Source: JBMNOU01 sp050943215
GTDB lineage: Bacteria > Bacillota > Clostridia > Christensenellales > SZUA-584
Length of the DNA stretch: 28,326 bases
Direction of reading: 5' to 3'
Assembly (NCBI GenBank): GCA_050943215.1
Contig: JBMNOU010000020.1
Span: 1 to 28,326, forward strand
Position numbers and translations under genes: made by a program. Below, piece after piece: positions 7,348-14,999 of the stretch; position 1 is the stretch's first letter; every line of letters begins with the position of its first letter. Under the pieces are notes generated by a model. The model was not told the DNA's origin and made no database searches. It saw only the letters and a list, made by a program, of their open reading frames with translations.

Positions 7348-8958
7348 TTAGTTGATTGAAAAAGCGATGTTGGTTGCATGGTCCGATACCCTCTCAAGCG
7401 TTGTTACCATATTGGTAAATACTACGCCGACTTGGGGGTCGCAAACTTTACCCTGCAGTCTGTCGATATGGCTGTTGATATAAAACTTTTTCATGTTGTC
7501 GACTTCCTGCTCCAGAGCAGAAACGGCGCTTAGGCGGCTTTTATCTCGGTGTTCAAAAACGTCAAGGCAGACGTTCAGCGTCTCTAATGTCTTCTCGGAC
7601 ATCGTTATCAGTTCCGCTTTAGCGTCGGAGGTCATTTCCGACCGTTTTTCGATAAGCGTAAGCGCGAATCCGGATATATTTTCCGCGAGATCGCCTACGC
7701 GCTCCATGTCGATGATGACGTGATGCAGGCTGCCCATAATCTTTAAGTCCTGCTCTGATAGCTCCATACCCCGAAATTCGATCAGGTAGCTTGAGATATG
7801 GTGCGTTAAATAGTCAATTGTCTTTTCAACCTCAAACACCTTATTGACGTTTTGTTCATTGCCGTTGAAGAATGAGTCGAGCGCGCGCTTAAAATTGCCG
7901 CAGACGATATCTCCCATGCGGTTAAGTTCTTTCAGCGTCTGACTCAGTGCAATAGCTGGTGTCTGGGCGATTCTTTCGTCAAGGTATATTAGTTTTCTTT
8001 CGACGGTATCCGAAGTCTTTTTATCGGGTATGATGCGTGTTATAAGCTTAACGATCATCTTGGTGAACGGGAAGAATAATATCGTTATTGACATATTAAA
8101 CAGCGTATGAAAGTTGGCTATTTGCCGCTGGACATTATCGGGAGACAGCGATGCGAACCATGTAATGATTGCCGGGAACACCGTAAGCACTGCTAGATAA
8201 ACGGCCGAGCCAAATAAATTAAACAGCAGATGAATGCCGGCGGTCCGCTTTGAATTTGCACTGGTGCCGATTGCCGCGAGGATTGCTGTGACGCACGTGC
8301 CTATGTTTTGTCCGAGCACAACGTATACGGCGGAATCAAGACCGATCAGCCCAAGCCCTGCAAGCGCCTGCAATATGCCGATAGACGCGGACGAGCTTTG
8401 GAGGACGGCCGTAAACAGCGCACCTATAAGGATGCCCACTACCGGGCTTTTAAAATTGACAAGGAAGTTTTGAAACGATTCGTTATCTCTTAATGGTTCC
8501 ATTGCCTGAGACATCAGCGTCAGGCCAACAAAAAGGATACCAAACCCTAATATGATACCGCCTATTCGGGAATAAATTCTTTTTTGTATGAAGACGGTGA
8601 GGACCATCCCTATGAATAAGATAAATGGTGCAATATCCGACAGCTTAAAAGCGATAAGCTGCGCCGTAATCGTCGTGCCAATGTTGGCGCCCATAATGAC
8701 CCCTGCCGCCTGATACAGAGTCATCAGCCCTGCGTTGACAAACCCCACCAGCATGACCGTTGTAGCGGAAGAACTTTGTATTACCGCAGTGACTCCCGCG
8801 CCGACGCCCACGCCCGCAAAACGGTTTGTTGTCAGTACTTCAAGAACGCGGCGCATCCGGTCCCCAGCAACGTTTTCGAGTCCATCGGACATCATCTTCA
8901 TGCCGTATAAAAACATGCCGAGTCCACCCAGCAGCAGGAACGCCATTGTGACAGTCAT
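7348..8958 (-). CDS. Na/Pi cotransporter family protein with PhoU domain
   Basis: This 536-residue protein has an NptA/YjbB-type N-terminal half with eight or so membrane segments and the inverted-repeat motifs QSSSATTVML (61-70) and QSSSASIGIL (187-196). Each is followed by an NIGT element (ANIGTTITA, GQNIGTCVTA). The C-terminal half (about 340-530) is helical and PhoU-like, with the second helix set containing HHVIIDMERVGDLAENI and TTLERVSDHATNIAFSI. It is expected to couple sodium to phosphate movement, and in YjbB relatives it can export phosphate. GGAGG precedes ATG 8956-8958. It is transcribed alone from the promoter at 9027-9055. Confidence 0.92.
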   Translation of the reverse strand: MTVTMAFLLLGGLGMFLYGMKMMSDGLENVAGDRMRRVLEVLTTNRFAGVGVGAGVTAVIQSSSATTVMLVGFVNAGLMTLYQAAGVIMGANIGTTITAQLIAFKLSDIAPFILFIGMVLTVFIQKRIYSRIGGIILGFGILFVGLTLMSQAMEPLRDNESFQNFLVNFKSPVVGILIGALFTAVLQSSSASIGILQALAGLGLIGLDSAVYVVLGQNIGTCVTAILAAIGTSANSKRTAGIHLLFNLFGSAVYLAVLTVFPAIITWFASLSPDNVQRQIANFHTLFNMSITILFFPFTKMIVKLITRIIPDKKTSDTVERKLIYLDERIAQTPAIALSQTLKELNRMGDIVCGNFKRALDSFFNGNEQNVNKVFEVEKTIDYLTHHISSYLIEFRGMELSEQDLKIMGSLHHVIIDMERVGDLAENISGFALTLIEKRSEMTSDAKAELITMSEKTLETLNVCLDVFEHRDKSRLSAVSALEQEVDNMKKFYINSHIDRLQGKVCDPQVGVVFTNMVTTLERVSDHATNIAFSIN

Positions 8959-9026
8959 CTTTTGTCCTCCAAGTTAGTCAATCATTATATGCCATAAATT
9001 TATTTATTGTTATGACGACCTTGAAT

Positions 9027-9055
9027 ATTATACATAAACCGCAAACTTTTGTCTA
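9027..9055 (-). promoter_or_regulatory. Sigma-A promoter of the Na/Pi gene
   Basis: On the minus strand TAGACA (9050-9055), a 17-bp spacer and a perfect TATAAT (9027-9032) lie about 70 bp upstream of the start codon. No Pho-box repeats were recognised nearby. Confidence 0.5.
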
Positions 9056-9202
9056 CTTTCTTAAATGTTGATAAATTAAGTTTCGTCTTTAGCCGGACGG
9101 AGGCGTTGCTAAACAATATCTTAGCCTTCTAAAACAGCATTTCTCGTATAACATTATTCCATTTTTCAGCAGCAGCTAACAAAGCATTAAGTAGAAATGA
9201 TA

Positions 9203-9234
9203 GATATCGCTGTTTAAAAGGGCTCAGCGATATC
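9203..9234. other. Perfect inverted repeat in a 258-bp non-coding stretch
   Basis: Arms GATATCGCTG / CAGCGATATC (9203-9212 with 9225-9234) are a 10-bp perfect match around a 12-nt loop. TTTT follows on the plus strand. It lies 79 bp beyond the stop of the minus-strand L,D-transpeptidase and could terminate that gene, although the minus side has no T-run. The rest of 9056-9313 shows nothing else I can support. Confidence 0.45.
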
Positions 9235-9313
9235 TTTTAGCCGCAAAGAACAATCATCTAGCCTAACGGCGATAGCGTCAAAGAGTATTTTTAGCACAGA
9301 AAACCTAGATGGA

Positions 9314-10216
9314 TTAATCTTTAGCCTCAATCTTAGCATCCAGCGTTTTAAGGTATTCGAGGTATTGGTCATGCGCGTTGCCCTGCCATCCTGGCCACGC
9401 TTCGGTGACAGGGATTTGCCCCGGCTTAAGCCTCGGGCGCGATGCCGGACGCTTTGGGAACACTAGCTGCGCCTTGATGGCCGCGGCTTCCTCGTCGTCT
9501 TTGTCGCCTCGGATGATCTCGCAGACGGTTCCGGGCGCGATATTATAATATATCCATCTAGCGTCGGGTACCATCATCCTGACGCAGCCATGAGAGGCGC
9601 GTGTCCCAAGGTGCGAGTAAGAACTTGTATAACTATTTGCGTTTCTGGATGAATAGATCAGAGAATGACAGAAAAAACTGCGTGTGATCTGTCTCCAGTA
9701 CTGGCCGTATACGCCATAGCTTGCAAACAGCCCGAACCGGACGTATTTGCCACCCATCTTAAATGTGCCTTTGGGCGTGGGATTTTTGCCGCTGCCCGAG
9801 CTGACTATAATGTAGCGCACGGGCACAGTATATTTGCCGTCTTCATCCTGTTTGTATACCGTGGCGAACTGGAAATATTCGTTGATGACCAATTTGTATG
9901 TATCGGGCGGGGGCGAAGGCGGTATTTGGTCTTCATAGACATTATTGTCCCCTACCAGCTCCTCAAATGACATCGCAGTTGTGGGCGCCAGCATCGAAAA
10001 CGGCAGCGTATCATTTTTAACGATACCCAGCGGCGCAGGAGCAGGCACTGGCGTGGGGGCTTGCTCTTTCGCAAACGCATCTGTTTGTGCTATAATTATG
10101 TTTGCTGCCGCCTGCTGCGTTCCGTTTTGGGTAAAGATGCCTAATATAGCGCAGATAACCGCGGCTGCTGCGATGCATCCGAAAACAACCATAATGATAA
10201 TAACCGGTTTTTTCAA
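9314..10216 (-). CDS. Membrane-anchored L,D-transpeptidase (YkuD)
   Basis: This 300-residue protein has a short basic start (MKKP), one membrane anchor (about residues 5-28), an Ala/Pro-rich extracellular linker (about 35-65) and a C-terminal YkuD domain (about 105-235). The catalytic signature is SHGCVRM, with nucleophile Cys211 and the upstream His in FFCHSLIY. YkuD enzymes form 3-3 peptidoglycan cross-links or attach proteins to the wall, outside the membrane. The start is TTG 10214-10216: GGAGGGG is 4-5 nt upstream, and the longer frame would begin with a TTG overlapping that site. A Pro-rich tail follows the domain (FPKRPASRPRLKPGQ). It is monocistronic with its own promoter. Confidence 0.9.
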   Translation of the reverse strand: MKKPVIIIMVVFGCIAAAAVICAILGIFTQNGTQQAAANIIIAQTDAFAKEQAPTPVPAPAPLGIVKNDTLPFSMLAPTTAMSFEELVGDNNVYEDQIPPSPPPDTYKLVINEYFQFATVYKQDEDGKYTVPVRYIIVSSGSGKNPTPKGTFKMGGKYVRFGLFASYGVYGQYWRQITRSFFCHSLIYSSRNANSYTSSYSHLGTRASHGCVRMMVPDARWIYYNIAPGTVCEIIRGDKDDEEAAAIKAQLVFPKRPASRPRLKPGQIPVTEAWPGWQGNAHDQYLEYLKTLDAKIEAKD

Positions 10217-10260
10217 AGGCCCCTCCAAAAAATATCTAACGAGAAATATATCTAAAAAAC

Positions 10261-10289
10261 ATCATATAATAATTTACATATCAAGTCAA
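10261..10289 (-). promoter_or_regulatory. Sigma-A promoter of the L,D-transpeptidase
   Basis: On the minus strand TTGACT (10284-10289), a 17-bp spacer and TATGAT (10261-10266) sit about 45 bp before the TTG start. Confidence 0.6.
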
Positions 10290-10429
10290 AACATTTGACC
10301 ATATTTTGATATATATTGGCTTTTCATCCAAGGACCTTATCACGTGTTTGTAAAAAAGCCTGATAAAGGTGGCGAATGTGGACATATTCGTTTATACTGA
10401 TATCTGAATACGGATAAATGAGGTACGAC

Positions 10430-12058
10430 ATGAATGGCAAATGTATCATTTTGAATAACGGTACAAAGACCGAATATCCTATTATGCCAGGCATACGGCT
10501 TTGCGATATTGCAAAAGACTTAAAGGTTGACGGCGCCATCTGCGCGCTGATGAACGGCTGTATCGTTTCGCTAGCAAAAGCGCCGACTCCGGGCGCAAAG
10601 GTTGCCTTTTTGTCTCCTGCGGATAGTCAGCATGCTTCACGGGTTTTTTTAAGGGGCGCTACATTTTTGCTATACTGCGCGGCAAAGGCGTTGTTCCCAA
10701 GCAGGCCGCTGTTGGTGGACCATGCACTATATGGTGGAGTGTTTTGCCGAATCGATCACGTGACCGAAAACGATATCGCTGCACTTTCGGAAAAGATAGA
10801 AGAGTATATTGCATCGGATGAGGATTTTATTCCCAAGCGGATGAATGTGAGCGAAGCAAAAAAGATTATGCTGAGCCAGGGACTTAATTTTAAAGCGGCG
10901 CTGCTGTCCTACCGCCCATTTGACTATTACAATATGTACGAATTTGACGGCGTTAAAAACTATTTTCATGGTATTATGCCCAAAAGCGCAGGATACCTGA
11001 AAGGAGTGCGGCTGTTTGCGTATTCGGATGGATTCATACTAAAATACCCAGCGCCATATATAGAGACAGCGACATCGATCATCAAACAGCCGAAATATGC
11101 AGCGGTTTTCTCTCAGGCAGAGAATTGGGCGAGGGTTCTTTGCGCTTCGTATGTTTCCGATATCAATGACAAGTTAAAAAGCGGTAATATCGTCGATTTT
11201 ATCAACATCAACGAGGCGCTGCACGAACAGACAATTGCCAAAATCGCGAACAAAATCGAGGAAAGTCGGGGCGTGCGCGTAGTGCTAATTGCTGGGCCAT
11301 CCTCTTCGGGCAAGACCACATTTGCATCAAGGCTTGCGGTACACCTAAGGGCCATAGGCAGAAAATGCCAGACGATATCCGTTGACGACTACTATAAAAA
11401 CAGAGAGGATATCCCGCAGGACAGTGGCGGCAACCGTGATTTTGAGCACATAGAGGCGTTTGATGTTCGCAAATTAAACGACGATTTGGGAAAACTACTG
11501 TTGGGCGAAACCGCAGAGCTTCCAACATTCGATTTTGTAGCGGGCAAACGCAAAGAAGTTACTGTACCTTTGCGCATTTGCGGTGATTTGCTGATTATCG
11601 AAGGGATTCATGGCCTTAATGATGAACTGACAAAAGGCATCCCAGCGGATAAAAAATTCAAGATATTTGTGTCTCCGCTAACCACGCTTAACCTTGATAG
11701 CCATAACGTGGTTTTCCCGGACGACCTGCGCCTGATACGCCGGCTGGTACGGGATAAGAGGGCAAGAGGCTATTCGTTTGAGCAGACATTCGCAATCTGG
11801 GATTCGGTGCGCAAAGGAGAATATATGTACATACTGCCTTATCAGGAAACTGCAGATGTTATGTTCAACACAACGCTGCTGTATGAGCCGTTGATACTAA
11901 AAAAACACTGCTGCGAAGATTTGAGCCGGTTTACTCCCGATATGCCGAACTTTCCGGAAGCGCAGAGCCTGCTTAAATTGTTAAGCTATTTTTTGAGTAT
12001 GGACGACGAGAGTATGATACCGATAAGCAGCATCCTTCGTGAATTTATCGGCCGTTAA
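10430..12058 (+). CDS. TGS domain plus uridine-kinase-like nucleoside kinase
   Basis: This 542-residue fusion has an N-terminal TGS domain (about 1-60, ending VAFLSP). A middle region resembles the second additional (editing-type) domain of threonyl-tRNA synthetase (about 65-230; DHALYGGVFCRID). A P-loop kinase of the phosphoribulokinase/uridine-kinase family follows (about 283-500). Walker A is GPSSSGKTT (289-297), followed by SVDDYYKNRED and LLIIEGIHGLN (Walker B-like). This architecture is known in Clostridia and Thermotoga as a nucleoside kinase; the substrate is not settled. ATG 10430 is chosen because GAGGT is 5 nt upstream; ATG 10418 is in frame and would add four residues. The editing domain's HxxxH zinc motif is not evident. 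Confidence 0.88.
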   Translation: MNGKCIILNNGTKTEYPIMPGIRLCDIAKDLKVDGAICALMNGCIVSLAKAPTPGAKVAFLSPADSQHASRVFLRGATFLLYCAAKALFPSRPLLVDHALYGGVFCRIDHVTENDIAALSEKIEEYIASDEDFIPKRMNVSEAKKIMLSQGLNFKAALLSYRPFDYYNMYEFDGVKNYFHGIMPKSAGYLKGVRLFAYSDGFILKYPAPYIETATSIIKQPKYAAVFSQAENWARVLCASYVSDINDKLKSGNIVDFININEALHEQTIAKIANKIEESRGVRVVLIAGPSSSGKTTFASRLAVHLRAIGRKCQTISVDDYYKNREDIPQDSGGNRDFEHIEAFDVRKLNDDLGKLLLGETAELPTFDFVAGKRKEVTVPLRICGDLLIIEGIHGLNDELTKGIPADKKFKIFVSPLTTLNLDSHNVVFPDDLRLIRRLVRDKRARGYSFEQTFAIWDSVRKGEYMYILPYQETADVMFNTTLLYEPLILKKHCCEDLSRFTPDMPNFPEAQSLLKLLSYFLSMDDESMIPISSILREFIGR

Positions 12059-12137
12059 TTATGGTAAAACATACCAACAAAATTTCATTATAAATCGCCT
12101 TTGTTTTGTTAAAAATAAGTGCAAAGGAGGCGATTTA

Positions 12138-12404
12138 ATGAAGAGACTGATTATTGCGATAATGGTTGTTTTAATGCTGGCTGCTATTTTCGCCGGTTGT
12201 GCGCCAAAGAGCAAAGACCAACATACTGCTTCGCCGTCACTGACGGTTACGACCACGGTAACGGCGACAACCACTCATGCGACCGTGTTGCCGACGGCAA
12301 GCGGAACTCATCCTGTGATACCCTCAGTATCCCCGACGGCCGGTATATCGCCAGGATTATCCGTATCTCCGGTACCAACCATTACGCCTAATATTACTCG
12401 GTAA
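12138..12404 (+). CDS. Thr/Ser/Pro-rich lipoprotein, unknown role
   Basis: This 88-residue protein has a typical lipoprotein signal: MKRL, a hydrophobic core, and lipobox AIFAGC with Cys21. The mature part (about 67 residues) is almost entirely Thr, Ser, Pro, Ala and Val (TVTTTVTATTTHATVLPTAS, TPNITR), so it is probably an extended surface spacer with no folded domain. AAAGGAGG lies 7 nt before ATG 12138. It starts 79 bp after the nucleoside kinase stop, with no terminator seen between, so co-transcription is possible. No family is recognised. No clear terminator was found in the 180 bp before the convergent flavodoxin. Confidence 0.7.
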   Translation: MKRLIIAIMVVLMLAAIFAGCAPKSKDQHTASPSLTVTTTVTATTTHATVLPTASGTHPVIPSVSPTAGISPGLSVSPVPTITPNITR

Positions 12405-12584
12405 TAAGGCAGCAAATCGGAAATATTCATGGCAAGTAAGAAGGTGCTTTGAAATGTTTCAGGGCATTTTCTTTATTTGCCGCTTCCTTTTTCTTTATAA
12501 AAAAATGTATCAAGGAAGGCTGGGGTCAAACTCTAAAAAACATAAACACATCCGATATCCGAAAAAACTGCTGAGGTTTAAGCG

Positions 12585-13040
12585 TTATTTTAAGCCGGAT
12601 GCCCAATTTACCGCACGTTCCAGTTCTCCGTCTTTGAGGGGCCCTTCAGATCCGGTGACTAAAAACCCTTCGGGTTCTCCCGCGGGCGCTCCGCCTTTCT
12701 TTGAAAGAGCGGCCTCTATGGGTTTGGCCGCGTAGCCGAATGTCTTCATCATTTTTTTAAGAATCCCTGATTTAATATCGTCGGGCGATGTCCGTGTGTC
12801 GAAAGCCGTAATCTTAACGCCGTTTAAATTAGCAGGCAATCCCTTTATCCAGTCCGTAATCGCGGGTGTCGGTCTAAACGCGCGCGTTGGAGAGCCAACG
12901 ATAAGCAGTTCTATACCGTCAAGGACGTCCGGCTTTAAATCCGTGATCTTTGTCGTTTTCGCACCAAGTGAGTTGCCTATTGCATAAGCGATCTTTTCGG
13001 TATTACCGAATATAGAATCATATACGACAAGTGTATTCAT
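12585..13040 (-). CDS. Flavodoxin family protein
   Basis: This 151-residue single-domain flavodoxin-like protein has a phosphate-binding FMN loop SIFGNTEKIA (residues 9-18, the T/SxTGNT loop with Phe for the central Thr). It also has the second loop region LLIVGSPTRAFRPTP (about 46-60) and FDTRTSP (80-86). It resembles small flavodoxin/NAD(P)H-oxidoreductase-like FMN proteins of Firmicutes that carry electrons; the partner is unknown. The start ATG 13038-13040 has AAGGAGG about 7 nt upstream. It converges with the lipoprotein gene and is divergent from the Gre-like cluster. Confidence 0.85.
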   Translation of the reverse strand: MNTLVVYDSIFGNTEKIAYAIGNSLGAKTTKITDLKPDVLDGIELLIVGSPTRAFRPTPAITDWIKGLPANLNGVKITAFDTRTSPDDIKSGILKKMMKTFGYAAKPIEAALSKKGGAPAGEPEGFLVTGSEGPLKDGELERAVNWASGLK

Positions 13041-13094
13041 TGAATAATCCTCCTTGTTTATCTGCGGTCAAAATGTGCATCGCTTTTTGAGCTT

Positions 13095-13103
13095 ATTATA
13101 ACA
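13095..13103 (-). promoter_or_regulatory. Extended -10 promoter of flavodoxin gene
   Basis: On the minus strand TGTTATAAT fits TGn-TATAAT, 55 bp before the start codon. No good -35 hexamer lies at 17 bp, so the extended -10 would have to compensate. Confidence 0.35.
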
Positions 13104-13355
13104 GATGATACGTCTATATTGTATAAAATGGGGGATTTTTTTCGTAACATAACGCTCCAGATAATCGCCGTTAAACCGCTAAAGGGATATTAATTTTTTT
13201 AGCAGATCTTTATTTATCCTCCTTTGCGTCTGCGTCATCAGCCATAAAAAAATGGTTGGCTACACTAATCAAAACTTTGCAATATTGGGCAGGTATTATG
13301 TGGGAAAGTTTACATTAAATCGTATTATGTTATTAAACGGGGCCGGAATCCTGTA
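13104..13355. other. Non-coding stretch between divergent units
   Basis: The 414 bp between the flavodoxin start and the first Gre-like gene contain the two outward promoters. The middle part is AT-rich, with no ORF with a ribosome site, no strong hairpin and no repeat that I can support. Confidence 0.5.
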
Positions 13356-13384
13356 TTGACAAATCATAGTTATTCATATATGAT
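13356..13384 (+). promoter_or_regulatory. Strong sigma-A promoter of the Gre-like cluster
   Basis: A perfect TTGACA (13356-13361), a 17-bp spacer and TATGAT (13379-13384) differ from consensus by one base. Transcription would begin near 13391, about 64 nt before the first start codon. Confidence 0.75.
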
Positions 13385-13454
13385 TATAGAGACTGAAGGC
13401 ATTTCGTATACTGCGGGATGTCTTTTACTATAACCAGTTGCAGAAAGGGGACAA

Positions 13455-13913
13455 ATGGCAAAACAGATCACAAAAGAAATATATAATTTTCTCGTACTGC
13501 ATATTTTAGAAATGCGGAATCAAAAGATCAATATTGCGAACCAATATTCAATTGATTACGAAAAATACATCGAAGTTTTAGAATTTCTAAACTCATATAT
13601 TATCAGTATAGAAGAATTTTTAGATAAGGCAAAGATTGTAACTGGTGATCATATTCCGCCTTTTGTGATTATCGGGAGCATTGTTGACGTTGCAGATACG
13701 ATCTCAAAAACAAGCCGCTCGCTGATGATTATGGCGCCTGGTTCCCATACGGTATACGACGAAACCAAAGACGGCTGCGAGATGGTTTCTTGTTTTTCGG
13801 ATATAGGCCGTTCCATGCTTCTTCAAGAAGAAGGGCATAGCCTAACGATTAAAAAGCCTGGCGGGTCAATTTATCGTAAGATTCAACGTATAACTTACGA
13901 CTTAAAATTGTAG
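13455..13913 (+). CDS. Divergent GreA-like factor 1 of 3
   Basis: This 152-residue protein has a helical N-terminal part (about 1-62; YEKYIEVLEFLNSYIISIEE) and a C-terminal domain with the GreA/GreB FKBP-like pattern. PPFVIIGSIVDV corresponds to the VVxGSxV strand. SDIGRSMLLQEEGHSLTIKK followed by PGG and YRKIQRITY corresponds to SPIGRALLGKKVGDxVxVxxPGG...Y.I..I.Y. The long coiled coil and acidic tip of true GreA are not seen, so transcript-cleavage activity is doubtful. Comparable short Gre-fold proteins (Rnk, TraR/DksA-like modulators) act on RNA polymerase or compete for its secondary channel. The gene is clearly more AT-rich than its neighbours. AAAGGGG precedes the ATG, and the next gene starts 12 bp after its stop. 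Confidence 0.72.
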   Translation: MAKQITKEIYNFLVLHILEMRNQKINIANQYSIDYEKYIEVLEFLNSYIISIEEFLDKAKIVTGDHIPPFVIIGSIVDVADTISKTSRSLMIMAPGSHTVYDETKDGCEMVSCFSDIGRSMLLQEEGHSLTIKKPGGSIYRKIQRITYDLKL

Positions 13914-13925
13914 AGGAGGAGCGTA

Positions 13926-14390
13926 ATGAAAATACTGTTACGCAAAACCGCATACGAAACATTGATTAAACAGGTTATTTTCGTGGAAGAAAATATTGAC
14001 GAAATGTTGGATATCGTTATCAATAGTGGTAGATTTTCTTCTAAAGAAAAAGCGAATCAGTTTTTTCAGGATTATATCAATAAAATTGAATCCCTTTTTG
14101 AAGAAATACAGATCATTGATGATAAAAAGCCGCAATTAAAATCTAATGTAAACCTTTTGCCCTTTATTATTTTGGACTGTCATTTTACGCTTCGCGACAA
14201 CCAAGGCGGACGGTATTTCTGCCATCTGTCCAATGATAACGAATGGGATCGCAAGAACCCCAATATTCAGCTATATTTTTTGACTGAAACTGGGCTTGGT
14301 CTAATTGGCAAGGATAATGGCGATACTGTCAGAGTGGATATCGGCATGGGACTGGTTGAATATACAATAAGCTCGATCAGAATCATCTGA
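13926..14390 (+). CDS. Divergent GreA-like factor 2 of 3
   Basis: This 154-residue protein begins with two predicted helices (about 8-33 and 42-64: LIKQVIFVEENIDEMLDIVI, FFQDYINKIESLFEEIQII) that could form a short antiparallel coiled coil. The C-terminal domain (about 77-154) has LPFIILDCHFTLRD and then TGLGLIGKDNGDTVRVDIGM with VEYTISSIRI. That is the Gre C-terminal pattern GxxLLGKxxGDxVxVxxxxGxxxYxIxxI. It differs strongly from its upstream neighbour, so this is no recent duplication. AGGAGG lies 6 nt before ATG 13926, and the 12-bp gap to the first gene implies one transcript. AT-rich codon use matches that of the first gene. Function is inferred from fold resemblance only. Confidence 0.68.
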   Translation: MKILLRKTAYETLIKQVIFVEENIDEMLDIVINSGRFSSKEKANQFFQDYINKIESLFEEIQIIDDKKPQLKSNVNLLPFIILDCHFTLRDNQGGRYFCHLSNDNEWDRKNPNIQLYFLTETGLGLIGKDNGDTVRVDIGMGLVEYTISSIRII

Positions 14391-14504
14391 TAATCCGTAT
14401 TTAAAACAGGCTTTTCAAACGATAAAAGCACATATACTATTAAAGGTGGCGTGAATAAATTACCGCGATTTTAGGTTAATTTATATTTTTGTGAGGTGAT
14501 ATCA

Positions 14505-14918
14505 TTGAAGCGTCAAATTAAAATTACTAAATCGGACAAAGAAAGATTGCAAAAAATAATCAGCGGTCTTTTACAAACGGATTTAGACGGAAAAGAACAC
14601 GTCAGAGATCTTGTAGCTGAGCTAGACAGGGCTGACGTTGTTGATCCAGATCAAATACCTCCCAACGTAATTACGATGAATTCAAAGGTTTTGCTATCAT
14701 TCGGTGAGCCGGAGGAAGACATCACCTACTCGTTGGTATTTCCTGAAGACGCAGACATATCCGATAACAGGCTCTCGATACTGGCTCCTATCGGCACAGC
14801 GATACTTGGCTTTAGAGAAGGCGATATCATCGAATGGAATGTTCCGGACGGTATAATCATGGTAACGGTCAAAAAGGTGCTGTATCAGCCCGAAGCCGCC
14901 GGATATTTTGAATCCTAG
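14505..14918 (+). CDS. Rnk/GreA-family factor 3 of 3
   Basis: This 137-residue protein has a short helical N-terminus (KSDKERLQKIISGLL) and a clear Rnk-type Gre C-terminal domain. The stretches are PPNVITMNSKVLLSF, ITYSLVFPEDADI, LSILAPIGTAILGFREGDII and VKKVLYQPEAAGYF. These are the standard stretches of 'nucleoside diphosphate kinase regulator'/GreA-family proteins, which bind RNA polymerase. The start is TTG 14505: GAGGTGA ends 5 nt upstream, and the GTG at 14496 lies inside that site. The 114-bp gap after the second gene shows no terminator, so it is probably in the same operon. Its base composition is closer to that of the rest of the window than to the first two. Confidence 0.85.
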   Translation: MKRQIKITKSDKERLQKIISGLLQTDLDGKEHVRDLVAELDRADVVDPDQIPPNVITMNSKVLLSFGEPEEDITYSLVFPEDADISDNRLSILAPIGTAILGFREGDIIEWNVPDGIIMVTVKKVLYQPEAAGYFES

Positions 14919-14999
14919 GGCACTCACTCGTCAAATGCGGATAACACGTTAAAAGTATGTCTGTTAGCCTTTTGCTGCTGACAGTAAAGGAGTAAGATG

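Noticed and set aside
7065..7397. Minus-strand frame opposite the SGNH hydrolase end
   Set aside because: It overlaps the C-terminal coding regions of two convergent, well-supported genes.
9665..9970. A 101-residue plus-strand frame opposite the L,D-transpeptidase
   Set aside because: It is antisense to the catalytic domain containing SHGCVRM, and no start signal was seen.
12454..12735. Plus-strand frame opposite the flavodoxin gene
   Set aside because: It is low in recognisable motifs, lacks a ribosome site and runs antisense to a well-supported flavodoxin.
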